Shown piece by piece: positions 24,501-40,200 of a stretch of 64,000 bases of DNA (position 1 is its first letter; each line of letters starts with the position of its first letter). The stretch lies in the NCBI RefSeq assembly GCF_036324505.1, contig NC_086352.1:26940812-27004811 (forward strand), read 5' to 3'. Below the pieces are notes generated by a model. That model did no database searches. It saw nothing but the letters and a program-made list of their open reading frames with translations, and was not told the DNA's origin. Source of the DNA: Eleginops maclovinus (Eukaryota > Chordata > Actinopteri > Perciformes > Eleginopidae). A program made the translations under genes and the position numbers.

Positions 24501-27500
24501 GCTACAAACAGTGTATTAGCATGGGACCAATGGTTTGACATCCCAGAGTGTAATCCTTACATCCTCCCATCTTTCTTTACCTACAGCCAGCAAGTTTGCG
24601 ATTTGTGCTGTAGCACAGAAATGAATCAAAAGAGCAGGTGCAACTGAAACGGTCACTTAGTCCATGCAGCCAAGACCTACAGTTGCACAATATTAAAATA
24701 GTCGATTGTTTAAAATGACATACAATAAAGTTTGTCAATATATGAGAGAGGATTTTTTTGTTGGGCTGATAAGGATAAATAAGATAGATTTTCAAGAATA
24801 TTAAACATGAGTATGAGGATAAGTTAAGTTTGTTATCAATAATCAACTAAATCATTAGTCTTTAAGCTCCATATTTTATCAATTGAGAGCATTTGTTTTA
24901 CATGTTTTAATATTAATATTGTTAATTTCTCCAACAAGTGTTACCTCAAGAGGGCTTTACAAAACACAGTCAAACAACACCTGTCAGTGTGTGAGTTTGT
25001 CAACGTATAATGAGCAGTAGAAAAATAAATACATAAATACAATAGACAAAATGAATTAAACTTATTAAACACAACTGGTTCCTTTACAGACATTACAAAT
25101 ATTCTTCCAGACCAATGTCAAAGTGGTGCTGAACACAGATTCAGTTTTATCAAAGTGTAAAGTTTTTGTCAAATATCAAATATTATTGTTCTATAAAGAC
25201 GTTACTTTGCCTTCACTCCCTTAATAACACACAACACATGCATCCACAGAAGTGATTTTACTTATTCTGGATATCAAACAATAGAACCTTTTCTCTTATA
25301 CATCTACCTCAAAATCCCCAAAACCGTTTTGAAACCAATTATAATGGGACTATGCACTTTACTGAGTATATTAAAAGTCACAGCAAGGCTTTGCAGGTAC
25401 TGTACGTCTTTTTTATATACTGTATTTAGAAATTGTTAATTAACACTTAGGTAGTTGGTGGGTATAGTTTGCGGGTCTACTTTTTCCTCAGTGCCACTCA
25501 TAATATGGCACATTAAAAACATTTAATGTTCTCAGCAATGTATGACTATCTAGGTCAAACGTTGTTTATAACCCACGAATGTCATACTCTTTGAAACCTA
25601 TTCCACCAAAGGTACTGTAAGGGCAAAAGCGATTTTCTTTTTGGGATATTGATATCGACACAGAGGCTGAACATATTATTACCATTCAAACTGCATTTGA
25701 AACATCCATCTATCTATTACAAATAGGTTAATATCAAGAACATAAAACCCAGGGAACAAAAGGACCCAGTGGCTCTGCTACTGCAGTTGCTATGAAATTT
25801 GTAACAGCCGTGAAGCTGCTCTACAGGACAAGTTAAAAAGACAGCATAGTGGATTTAGCAAATGCCTTCCTCCTGTGTTCGACTTCCACTCTTCTTTTCT
25901 TCCAGGTGCTCCTCATCAGGTCTTTTTTGGGTGTCTATATTTAAGAGTTTGGAAGAGACGGAGCACTCTTTTCCCAAGATAAAGTAGTCTTCTGACATCT
26001 AAGCATTTCTTTTGCTTCTTTTTTTGTGTTCATTTATTTTGGATGATGTCTAGGGATCTAGTTGTTTGTTCACTAAGTGTCTACACTGTTCTTACAGTTT
26101 TGGGGGTTTGGGGCTATGGGTCTTGGGCCCAGGATTCCTCTATCCTTTTCGGCCAAGTCTCCAGAGTACCATAGCTTTTATTTATATGACGGTAGTATTT
26201 GAAATGTATTGCTTTAAACCTCCACCTCGAACATAGTGTCCTTGTTTTATGTTGCTTGTCAGGTTGAGAATGTTTCTTTTTTTGTGGCCTTAACGCCGCA
26301 CTAATCGATGAATACAGTAATTTCACAAAAGCAGGGCTGAAGCCTTTTCTTCTTGGCTTCCTGTGCCCAGGATGTTGCCAACGCTGAGTCAACAAAAACC
26401 TTTGTCAGACGCCTTAGAAGCCACTGCTTTCTCCCCATCTTCTTACATCGGATTAGAGGGGTTCAGGGTTTTTATCACTACCGAAGTTTATTGTATTTGT
26501 ACTAGTAGGTGCACCAACTTCATTCACCAACAACCAAGTGAATGGCCTGCTTTTCTCGGTGTCTCTTTGATTTTTGATGCCTACATGCTGTTTAAAATTG
26601 CACAACAACACAAAGCTGTGCTGTTACAATGAAATAAGGAGTGCTGTAGCTGCTCAGTCCATTTCACAGCAACATGTACTAGCATTTCATAAGTTCATAC
26701 TCACAGTTGTTTAGCTGCAGAGAGTGCCAACAGTGGATTTGCTATGTCACATCCAGTACTAGCTCTTGTTAAGGAATCCCAATTGGTTTCCTATTAATTC
26801 CTGGCTTTAATCCATATAAATATGTTGGGAGAAATCCAGCCAAATAACAAGCTTTACGTAAACGCTACAGAAGGTTGGCAAGTTGCCTTTCTCTAAAAAT
26901 CTATCGAGCAAAAATAATGAATCAGTCACTCACACACCAAAGGCAATGCACAGGAGTAGCAACAATTTTCAAGTGAAGTGAACACTTAAACAAAAGATTA
27001 TAAAAAAAAACAGCAGGAAATCACTGAAGAGGTGATGATGACATTAAGTAGATGAGAAGGCCACATCACATCAATAGCTATCTTAAATTCACTATTTCCC
27101 TTTCAAACTGTTTTAACAGAGCAATTGATGGTGCCACAATTTGTATATTAAAGGAATTCATGTATGAAAGTGCCTTGAGCTCAAGCAGTACAAGGTCTGG
27201 ACTGAATGAGGACAAGACAAGAGAGATTTTCTGAAAGTTCCTAGTAAACTTTCATGCCAGAGTGAAATTAGAGCGATTATCGCCTAAGCTATGAGCACTT
27301 TAAGCGTATTGAATTCAGTCTTCTCATCCATCTCCTCCATATGGATAAGACAGCTCCACTTTGAGAACATGCACTTAGAATGCTCTTAACATTCATAAAT
27401 GTGCACTCACAGTGGACGATCCATCATAATCACAGGGGCATACTGTACATAGCTCAATGGGCACAGCAGTCTCTTTCCATCTCAGCGGCTGACATTCAAA

Positions 27501-29448
27501 CAAAGCGCCGGCTCCTCCACTCCTCCACTCCTCTGCAGGATCCCAATGAAAAACAACAACAAATGAATCACGGGCAACAGCAGCCCACTTTGCTCCCTTC
27601 ACAGCATATAAAATGTCAATGCGCACAACAATCCCTTACAGTGATGGATGGGCTTGAGTCACTGCTGTGTTCAGAACACAAAGCACCGACTCCACCTCAC
27701 AGTACCTACACATTTCACGCTTCCTTGTAAATGTCACACACAGGTTTCATAAACAGATGTCATTTCATTGTTTTAAAAATGGCCCAAGCTAAAATAGGTG
27801 ACTGCTGTTCAGAGTTTGGTTGTAGTTTTAGAAACGTGTACTTTTCTCAGCTCAATTTTAGCGCTTACCTTCTGGTAGGAGACTTAGGGTCCCTTAAAGC
27901 AGGGCTCAACCATTACAAACACTCAATTCTGCCAATGTCTATTAAGCTGCTCAACCAAAATAAAGCAAAGTATAGTTTAAATATCGGCCATGGGGTTTGT
28001 GCAATAGGTAGCCATTGTCAGTATGCTGTCTGTGTGTACTTGTACGAGTAAACTGTGTATATGTACAAAATTCATGTGCGAATGCTTTTTACTTTTTTTG
28101 TTTATTATACAGTATTTATGATTTTTCATCTCTTGTGGAACTGCACGACAGAGTCCAAAACAAATTTCCTTACGGGGAATAAAAAAGTATCTCTTATTGA
28201 ATCATGTACTTGTAGAGCATTACAAGTGAATAGATTGTCCTTTTTTTTTCTCAAAGTGTGAGTAGCCTAGTACATTTTTCAAATGGGAAATTAGGATATT
28301 TTTGATGACAAAAATCCAAAAATAATCCAATGCTTCCCTTGTCTCCATTTCTAAGTGTATATTTACAAACAATACCCTTCAAAATTCTAACAGAAATTGA
28401 ACAAGGCTTAATTTCCATTTACCCATAAGTGACTCATTATGTGGATAGTTAAAAACCTTTTCTTTTGTGTTCAAATATAAATCACCACTCTTAGTCAATC
28501 ACATAACCGCACTGGTATCAAGTTTTCCAATAAGACACATTTTCGCTTTTGTTTCAGCGTGAGTTCCCTGCTTTAAGATACACTTTGCAAACTGACCCTG
28601 CAAAAAACCCACTAGAAATTGAAATGCCAATAGCACAAAGCACAAGTCACAAAAATCTATCTATTTGATTTGCATAATGTATGATACTTTTACCTTGTAC
28701 TGCTTTGATTCTCTCTCAGGCAATGATGGCTCATATGAAGGGATTGTTCAGTTAAAGTACCCTTTAAGAAATCCACATAAGAGGATTGAGAATTTATTGA
28801 AGTGGTGTGTTAAATATGTCATGAATTTTCAAGAGTCATTATTATCAAGGAAGCCACACAAGAAATAGAAGATGAGGCAAATGGTAGAGAGTCCTTTATT
28901 CACAGCATACATGGATGATAAAATTGTACTCATGTGATTGGCGGGCTTTGCACTTGAATGAGGCAGTGAATGGAAAGAGGGTCATTCAAAATTCACTGGG
29001 GGAGAAGCTGGTTTGGTTTCGTTAGATAGTTATCAACGCTTTATTCCCTTTACCTTCCTATCTCTCTAGAGTGCAACAAGTCTTCTAACAGGAAGGGCTA
29101 AATGGTTTGGTTCTCACTGGCTTCCAAAGTGATTGATATGACAGTTCTCTAATCTGACCCGATTCAGACGGACAAACGTGTTACCAGAGACTGCCAAACC
29201 AGTTACAAAAATGTTGATAAAACTGATTTGCTACCACCAAGCTTGAGATGTTGTTATGTTTGCGTAAAACCTATGTGTTGCTGTACATATTGAAAGTATT
29301 CAGTATTGACTGTTATAAAAAGTGATCTGAAACAACAGTCTCCTGTGTGTTGTCTAAATGAGGACAGTCTCCTAGTGACCTATACTCCCCACTGTAAAAT
29401 ATTCTAAATCTGTAAATCAGTCAGGGAAACTATTGAGAATAACACGTG
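18501..29448. other. Long non-coding stretch, no gene recognised
   Basis: About 11 kb of AT-rich sequence with only short frames. I find no tRNA, no coding domain and no delimitable transposon. Segments at 22430-22640 and 23860-24075 have mixed composition and clustered factor-like words (for example CCATTGTTTG at about 23903), so they are candidates for conserved non-coding elements. Confidence 0.4.
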
Positions 29449-30897
29449 TGTAACCCAGGTGAAAATAGACATGGTTATTAAATAGTTAATAAATAAGAAT
29501 AAATATCAAACAGAATTTCATCATTTCAAATAATTTACTTTATTGATATTAAAAACATCTTAAACAGATAAATAGGATTAAAAACATTATTTCATGGTTT
29601 TGGTAATTTATTTTATCATTGGTTGAAGTTGAAAGGTCATATCTATCAGCTAATCACAGTGCTGATAGTCATTCTCTTCCAGAAGATTCTCGGGAGAATC
29701 GAGGAAGCAAGAACAGGTGAAGTCACGCTTGAGAGTAGCTCCAGTAAGAAGATATTAGAGCTAAGAAATCTAAGTGTATTTGACGATTTATTTTCTTGCT
29801 GTGAGTGTTTTGTTTACCCTTCTGTCTATGTCGATAGACTGTGGTTTTGTTTAGCGTTTTAGTTTTTGAGTTACTGAGGAGATTCGCGGAGATACAGTTT
29901 GCTTTTGAAGATCACGCATCCAGCGCGTGGTCAACGACATTGGATGGCGAGCCACCCGAGGAAGGAGCAACGTTGAACTGTGTTTGTACGTCGAAAGAAA
30001 CATCTTTTCTCCTATTCGAGGAGAGCGGACATCGTAGTGAAGGGCCGGGTGCTTCAGCCTTTCCCTTCCTTTCCCTGCCGAGAATCAATCACCAACTGCG
30101 GTAAGACTGTGCCAGTAGTAGCCGCTATACTTCTCCCCTCTGGATCACGTGAGCAGTGCGTGGACTGCTCCGCGCTGCTGTGTTAAAGGGAACTTTCTCC
30201 CTTTCTCTCGCTAAAGGACTGTTTAGCACTAAGGAATTGATTTAATGGACATTGATACAGTTAAACATTTTGTGTTGATGTTTATGTGCATACTGTGAAT
30301 GTGTTTAACTGTAAGGTTGATTGATACTGCATTTACTGGTGTTAACTTTCTCTTGTGGGCTTAGTAAGATGCCCTATGTTTCTTGGTTGTAATAACCTAC
30401 TGATAGAGGGTAATACCAAATGCTTCTGATTTAATTAACTAAAATAGGCCTAAGTTGATTAATAATTAAGATGGAAAATTAAAGAACTAGTTATACCAAA
30501 TAACTGCAAACTAACTGGATAACAAACTAATACTAGAACACTTATAAGAGCTCAACTGAGATACTAGCTAAATTACTGAAACTGACTGAGTTTAAGTTAA
30601 CTAGATATTAAGAATTCAAAATAGTTTTCTTTACTTAAAGGGTAACTGAGTAAAACTCAGATTCTTCTTTGAATCAAAAACCATTTATGCAAATGGTTTT
30701 TCCTGTGTTGTATGTTTTGTATGTGTAATGTCTTAAAGGTACCATTTTCTAAATAATACTTCTACTTCTATTTTCCTTTTTTGATAAAGCCGGCAATTCT
30801 AAACTTATCTTTTGGTCTGTGGTGTTTTCTCTGTTCTCTTGCTAATTATTATTTTAACCAATTACTGCTCTTCCTACGAACCTAGTTTCTGGTAACA
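29449..30897 (+). mobile_element. Possible long LTR or non-coding promoter/first-exon block
   Basis: The block starts TGTAACCC at 29449 and ends GGTAACA at 30897, which makes an imperfect LTR-like end pair. A GC-rich core at 29870-30190 breaks the AT-rich background and holds a consensus-like splice donor CGGTAAGA near 30101. The last 150 bp read like a U5 region rich in T and C. I found no target-site duplication, and other readings (a host promoter with a non-coding exon) remain open. Short in-frame stretches here are not convincing proteins. Confidence 0.35.
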
Positions 30898-33800
30898 ACA
30901 ACAACAACAACTCTCTTTTAATATTTGTAGTAAGTGCTACACGTGGATTTGGACCACCGTGCATCTCAACAGAACTCCTTGGAGGGCTAGTCATGAACGT
31001 ATCAGATCATTTGGTACCGCAATCATGCACATTATATTTCTCTCTGACCTGCATGAAAAGAGCTTTTCAAAGCTTCAAGATATTATGCATAAAATTTGAT
31101 AAGATTTTTTAAATCCATTTTTTGTAATGATACTGTTTATGTGGAAAAAATAATTTGGGCTTTTTGAGTTGTGTGTTGCGATGCTGTGGACTTCTAGACC
31201 CTCAAGAAAACAGTTTTTCCAATTGCGCTGTGTCATCAAAGGACTCAATTCCAGGTAATACTGTTACCGAGGCTTTTTTGACTACGAGAGTCCTAGCCTG
31301 AAAATGGTCACATAATGTCTGGACTACAACTTGGACATTTTTTAATCAGCAGGAAATTAGAACACATGTAGTGGGGCAGCAGGACATCACCCATCATTCT
31401 GTAGGAAATTTTAAAAAGAAAAAAAGCCCTAGATAGTCTTTAAAACTAATTTGCTCAAAACAAGCACTGTCTCCAGACATGTCACTGCAAAAAAAAAGGT
31501 GGAAGGTCTTGTATTAGCCACATATGGCTCTTGTAGTCTGGAATGAATGGTGACCCGAAGTAACGTTCTCACATTGATAGTCTGAGCAGCAATACTTCTC
31601 TATACTAGAGGCTAAAGGGCTTTCTAAACACATTCGTGGCTACACAATATGTTAAAGATGTAGTTCCCCAGAAAAGCACACAGAGGTAAAATCTCCATGC
31701 AACTCTAGGCAAATGTATGATGAATTAAAAGGAGGGAAGACAAAGGTGGTGCTGACTTTTATAAAATGTATGGATACACTGCTAAGGCATTTATCATTTT
31801 CTAATTAAGTTATGTGGCAAAGGCATATCTTGTGTGCCCAGTCTGTGGTGAAATGGCTCTCTATCAGTGTGAAATTATTACAAAGCCATGTTTAATTAAT
31901 GAAAATATGACCCAAGTGTCAGAGGTAATTCATCACAGAGAACATGCCATTGTCTCAGACTTTACTGTAGCAAAGGACGGGTTATTATCATAAAAATAAT
32001 ATAAGCTGGAAAAGGCTATATTTACAATGATATTTTAAATGATTGTAAAATCTGATATAGGCCTACTCATTTAAAAGTCAATTTCAACACTCCAGGGATT
32101 CTCTTTTGGTAAAAACAAAGATTGCGGGGGAAAAGAAAGAGAAAATCCAGTGCACAAACCATGATAAACTGAAATAACTTACACATTTCTCTACAATCCA
32201 TGTCTACATAAAAATAAATCTAGTCAGGACAAAATTGAAAGAATCTGAAGGAAGAAAAATGTTATTGATGCAAGATTCAACTTTTCTAAACAATCATTTC
32301 ATGCTTGTTTAGCTCTGAGCATTTCTCTCTACTGAGGGAGGTGGAGATTGCAGGAGGCGGATGTATCAGAGTTAAAGATGACATTTATTTGAATGCTGTT
32401 GTTTAAAGTGTTGTGTCTGATCAACAGTGTTGTCCAGATAATCTTTTTATTTCAGAGCACAGGCAGCCAGACCTGCATATAAATAACACCAACATCATGT
32501 ACTGTACATGCCCACCCCTGTCAAGAGACTGGCATTCTTCCAACATCCGAGCAATAAATCCCTCCTTCAAGGGATTCAGAATCATAGTACTCACTGTTGT
32601 TAAAATAAACAATTAAGATCTATAGCTCAGCCATGGAGATTATAATGCTTTCTCACTTAATGACAGCTGTTTGAAAGCAGATTCTGTTCTGTGATAAGTG
32701 AACAAACAGAGTACAGACATAAACAAAAATCACAAATCTACAGTAGTCATTTTTCTTAGACTAATTTTCCAACATAATTATTAAGTCAGCTGTTGATTCC
32801 ATTATTGTGTGCAACAAAAATGCAGGCCTTATTAGCAACTCTAACTGGCAGGGTATAACACAAAGTATTTCAAAACGCCTGCTTATAAAATGAAAGCCCA
32901 CATCCCAGGGAGCACCAAAATTGCCTTTATTGCACATTAGAATATGCTTTTGTTCCATTTCCTAACTTCAATGTACAATTGTATGGCTCCCAAGCCTCCC
33001 AGATCCACTGTGGATTCTCAGTCTTGTTTATCCCTTTAAAAGAACATCACATATCCAGTCAGAATGTGTCTTTGAGCTGGGATTTTAAAAACACTGGTCT
33101 GTGGCTATAGTAGCACCAAGACTGGATTAAATTATGCCTCTGATAAACACGCCATACTCACAATCAACTATAACAGTTGAGTGAGATAGCACAGGGCGAG
33201 TGGCTCTGCATTACTAAGAAGAGCACGTTAATTCAGAGATCAGAGGCTATGACCTCCCCATCTTGGAGAGCACAGACACACAACACAAGGGGCAGGTAAT
33301 AGAGGTTCTAAAATAACCCCATTCTCCCAGCAGCAGTCTGTAATCACTGCAACAATATATCAAGCATGCAGAGAATTATTAAGCCTTTGCGAATAATAGG
33401 TCAACCTAGGATGAGAGGGAACAAAACACATCGTGGAAACATAACTTATCATCTAACAGCATGTAATGCGGGTAATAAAATGCTTTTCTGTTGTTGTTTT
33501 ACTAGGTTTGAGTCCTGCTTTGCATCAGTAAGCCTCTCTTCTTATATTGTGGCAGCTGCACGACTATACACTAGAGTAATTTCCAAAAAATGAGCTTGAT
33601 GGCTTGAAATGTTTCCGCAAACTAAACCTCTATTGGTAGACCGTAAGAGGGGACATTGTTCAAGTGTAGCAATTTAGTGGTGACATTCAGCAACCTAATG
33701 GCAGAAATCCATTGTTAGGCTACTTTAGTAAAAGTGCAATGACTTTCATATTTCTAAGAGATTCTTTTCTTGCTCCAACAATGCTATCATTATTGCTCTC

Positions 33801-34440
33801 CAAATGCACATAAAAGCAATATTCAACGATTAATGCATTTCTGAATGAATTCGAGACAGATACCTGATGTTCTACTTACTAATGCAAAAACTAAATTTGC
33901 CTCAAATGTGTTTGCCTTTTTGAAGGTAAATCTTTGATACTGATTCTAAACTAGATTTCTCTGTAACTGAGGCAAAAAAAACAGGATTTGATTAACCTGT
34001 TCCACAGTTAAGATGCAAGATTGAATGCATATTTGCCATACCAAAATGACAGATGGGAGGTGGTTTTGTTAGCTCCCTTGTAAAAATATAGACAAAGAGG
34101 GTAAAATCTCCTGAAATAAAATCCAACTCGTGAAAAAAGGAATAGCTTATACTTGATACAATACAGCTGGGCACCATGTTAAACTATCTGCATACTTTTT
34201 TCCATTTGTCATAAGGAGACATAATGTGAGGTAAACCTTGAGCTTGATATCTGCTTCATAAACATATCTGGATTAGAGCGGCTGCCTCATATTAGCCTTG
34301 TCCGTTTATTTATCTGGAGAATTAAATGCGTTAATGAGGTTAATTACCCTGTCAATTTCTCTCTGTGTTGGAATTCAACAAACACTGGAATGGCTGCCAC
34401 ACATGTAGAGATAAAGATTTAAGAAAAAATTGGAGAGGTC
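30898..34440. other. Non-coding stretch, no gene recognised
   Basis: AT-rich, only short frames. The segment 31790-31990 contains several TAATTA-type homeodomain words and little simple repeat, so it may be regulatory. Nothing else is identifiable. Confidence 0.4.
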
Positions 34441-36699
<2,259 letters not shown>

Positions 36700-36885
36700 G
36701 GCAGAAAACATGCCTAATGGCAACTTTTCCCAAATGATTAACCAATATAAAAAGGTGGTGCTACATTGATAAACAACCACAAACTGAAATCAATTATTTT
36801 ACCATAAAAAAGACTGTTCCTTTCTTTGTAAGTGGGTAAAATAAATACATTGGCAGGGGATCAAATACTTATTTCCTCCACTGTA
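36700..36885. mobile_element. Terminal fragment of a Tc1/mariner-like element
   Basis: The sequence ending GATCAAATACTTATTTCCTC then CACTGTA at 36885 matches the well-known fish Tc1-like inverted-repeat end (CAGTGGAGGAAATAATTATTTGAT type, read in reverse). It abuts a TA, the Tc1 target. No transposase sequence or opposite end was found within 400 bp. Confidence 0.7.
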
Positions 36886-36886
36886 T

Positions 36887-36927
<41 letters not shown>

Positions 36928-37062
36928 CTGTATATACATATACACATAGATCTATATACGCACACACACAGACAGATACAGACAGACAGAGAGATAGACA
37001 GATAGACAGACTGACAGATAGACAGACAGATAGACAGACAGACAGACAGATAGATATACACA
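36886..37062 (+). repeat. Compound microsatellite (CA)n-(TA)n-(GACA/GATA)n
   Basis: A (CA)n run is followed by (TA)n at about 36900-36927, a short CA run near 36960 and an array of GACA/GATA units to about 37055. It begins exactly at the Tc1-like end. Confidence 0.95.
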
Positions 37063-37079
37063 ATATTTAATTGAATTGG

Positions 37080-37206
37080 GGACAAAATAAGACATTCAGT
37101 CAGTTAAAACATTTTTTACGGTCTTCTTACATGTTATAGACCAAACAACTAATTCATTAAATAATCAACATATTAATCAAAATGACAATTGTTAATTGCA
37201 GCCCTA
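37080..37206. mobile_element. End fragment of a TAGGGCTGCAA-type hAT MITE
   Basis: The sequence TTGTTAATTGCAGCCCTAA near 37190-37206 preceded by repeated AATCAACATATTAATC text is the inverse of the common fish repeat that begins TTAGGGCTGCAACTAA. Only one end is visible. Confidence 0.55.
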
Positions 37207-40200
37207 AACGAGATGCCACCTGTGCCTGCCAACTTCCCACCCCTAACCTAAACAACAGTATCTGGAAACACCAACACCTTCAAACTTAGCCTTCTGTCTG
37301 ATCTCGACTACACAAATGTAAAGTTTTGTGAGTACTTCTTGAAACGATTTGACAAAATCTGTCCAAAGAGTGGACAGCGGGCAAACAACTCCAAACATTG
37401 TTGTACTCCCCGCTATGGTAGATGTTTCCAGAAGCACACTTTGCCATAATGACACACAGAGACTCACAAGGTGAAAACAGTACCAGTCACACGCTGTCAC
37501 AGCTTGTAATAATGACTGTTTAAATAACAATAACACTCAGGATCTATCAATATCAGGCCTACGCTATAGTACTTTGTCATCCCTCAGTGTACATGTATCA
37601 AGCTTTGACATTTAAAGCTTTCCTTCACCAGGATGAATAGGACAGGAGAGACAAGCTACTGCTGAAATGACACAGCAGCCACAGATGCCCATTCATCTGG
37701 CCTTTTGTTTGTCCTACTCAGAGTCCCCGTCATTGGATCTCATTTGTTACTGTAGCATTTGCCATGTGAAACCATGAAGCGTGGCGGCCCATCTGGACCG
37801 GGCACAAATCAAACAGCCCATAATGCAGCAGACAGATGTTGTCCTCTGTACGCCCACACGCCTTTCTGTGCTGATGTAGACAAATATTTGATTCCATTCA
37901 CACATTCAATCTGTGATGGCAAGAAATAATGTTCCAAGACAAGGTTACAACCTACAATGTAATTAGCACATTTCACACAGTACACTGTGTACACTGTGCA
38001 AAATGTGCACACACAATTTCTCCTTCAGGGAACAACGATCAAATTAAAACCATGCATAATTCAAACTGTATAGAGGGCTTTTAGGTGAAAGCAAACTAGT
38101 ATGTAGTCGTACTTGAGGTCCTCAGTTAGTGGTAAACCGCATTCAAGCAGCAGATCCTCCACAAACATTTGGTTAACATCTGTATTTTTAATTTATTCTG
38201 TGAACTAATGACTATTCAATCAGTTTGCAGTTTGACAGCCACTTGTAGAACGGTTGCTTCTCAAGCTGCATAGCAGAGACAAGGAAGTTTTCTTTTGTCA
38301 CCACTTCCATCTCATTTCGGTTGAATTGCCCTTTGGCTGAAGAGTGAAATTACACAGCCACCTTTCTGATTCAAGCAAGTGTCAAGACTGTTTGAGTATG
38401 ACCAAAGTAAAACAGAGAAGGCAAACGTTGAGTTGACATTTTAAACTGCTATCAAGGCTTCCGCTTCACATTTAGGACAGTGTTTGAACCAAAGAAACGT
38501 GTCGGTTTTTCTTATCAGAAAATGATGTTTATGGCTTTTGACTTTTGGGGACAGAGTCAGTTCTTCCAATCGGTTTGTTCTAAGCCTTGTTTCCTTTACA
38601 GCAACAGCTTGTTCCCCACCTTGGCTGGCGATAGGATAAAAACCTTGCCAAAACAGCTGGATTATGCCCCAAAAAAACCAAATGTTATTGGATGTTGAAT
38701 GCAAGATGAGTCAAGAGATATGATGACTTATCAGAATACTTTAAAAAAACTGTTATGCACCGTACAATCACAAGACAGATTCAGATAAGCTTAATCAACT
38801 AATATAAATGGAAATAGCAGTTAAGTGCACGTGAGGGGCTAACACTGCTGAATCCCAGGACGGCCGCTCACGTCAGGGGGGCTTGATCCCTTGTAAAAAC
38901 ACAGAAAAAAACACAACATCTCAGTTCATTTGTTTCTGTGTACAGTTAGATAAAACACCAATATTCTTGGGAGTTTGCACGTTTAACAAAACAACAATGT
39001 AAACAAAAGAAACAAAATGAAACCACAAAACAAGATTACTATAACGAAACTATTGTAACAAACCAAAATGTAAAACAAAACTAAACGTAAATAAAACAAA
39101 ACAGCATTAGCGGACAATCTATAAAAGAACAAACACACATTATAAAAATGCCGGCATAAACATTAACTTTGTAAAGACTGACCGCATGTACCTATACATG
39201 TCCTCTTAAAGCCTGTATGGAAGTCAGGATACTGAGAAGGAATGCATTGAAAAGCAGTACAATTTTTGATTCAGTATCGTCTAATTTTTCTACAAACAAA
39301 AAGTAATGCCACCAGCATTATGGAAAGACACTTTAATGAAAATGTCATGACAGGTTAACATATAAATTTAGAGTTTTGTCGAAAAGTAATCAGAACAAAT
39401 GAATCATGTGTGTCCATGTTTATCAAACCCACATTAATAAATCTCACTACCACAGAGATTATGTGGTATTCTTCACATTTCCCAATCTCTCACTGTAAAG
39501 TCCAAGCTGTCTGAATAGAGTATTCTTTTTACACCAAAGGATAAAGACCATGAGGTCCAACGGTCTGCTCTGTCCTAACCACGTCTAGAAAACCCCTGGG
39601 GTTTGGAGCCACAGCTGTAATTCCACTTTATCCACGTCTGTGATCTGATGAATGCCCCAGCTAACCCGCTTCTTTCACGAGGTCATTGATTTCCCCTGCT
39701 CTGTTGTTGCTGCTCAGTACCACACCATAATACACAGGTGCTAATTCTAAAGGAAAGGCACACATACTTCGGAAAAGCCCCAGGCCAGAGGGAATTGGAT
39801 ATTGGATGTTACCTGCCTCAGTCCTTTGACCACACTGTGAGAAATTAACACTTTCAATCGCTTTTAACCCTAAAGCCAAGCGCTATGTTCCTTACATTAC
39901 ATCATGAAAATCATATTGACTTAAAGAACTCGTCATTTAATGTTCATCTGGAACCCTTTCAGAAATAGACCCTCAATGATTCTCTGAACAGCTAATGCTG
40001 GCTAGTTTTCTTTACCTTGTTTGTTTGTTTGTTTGTTTTTTTAATAATGGCTGATAAAATATGAGTTTTTCTGAATGTGCACACTCACTTAAAGACTCTC
40101 CGTTACTACAGAAAGTAACATTAGTCAAGTCAATCATTTTTTTACCTTATTCCGATCCGTGCATCCTATAATTGGGTTCAACTGTGGTTGACTTTTAACA

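Noticed and set aside
29623..30186. Three overlapping frames of 68-87 aa as small proteins
   Set aside because: They overlap in different frames within a GC-rich promoter-like block and show no domain or clear start context.
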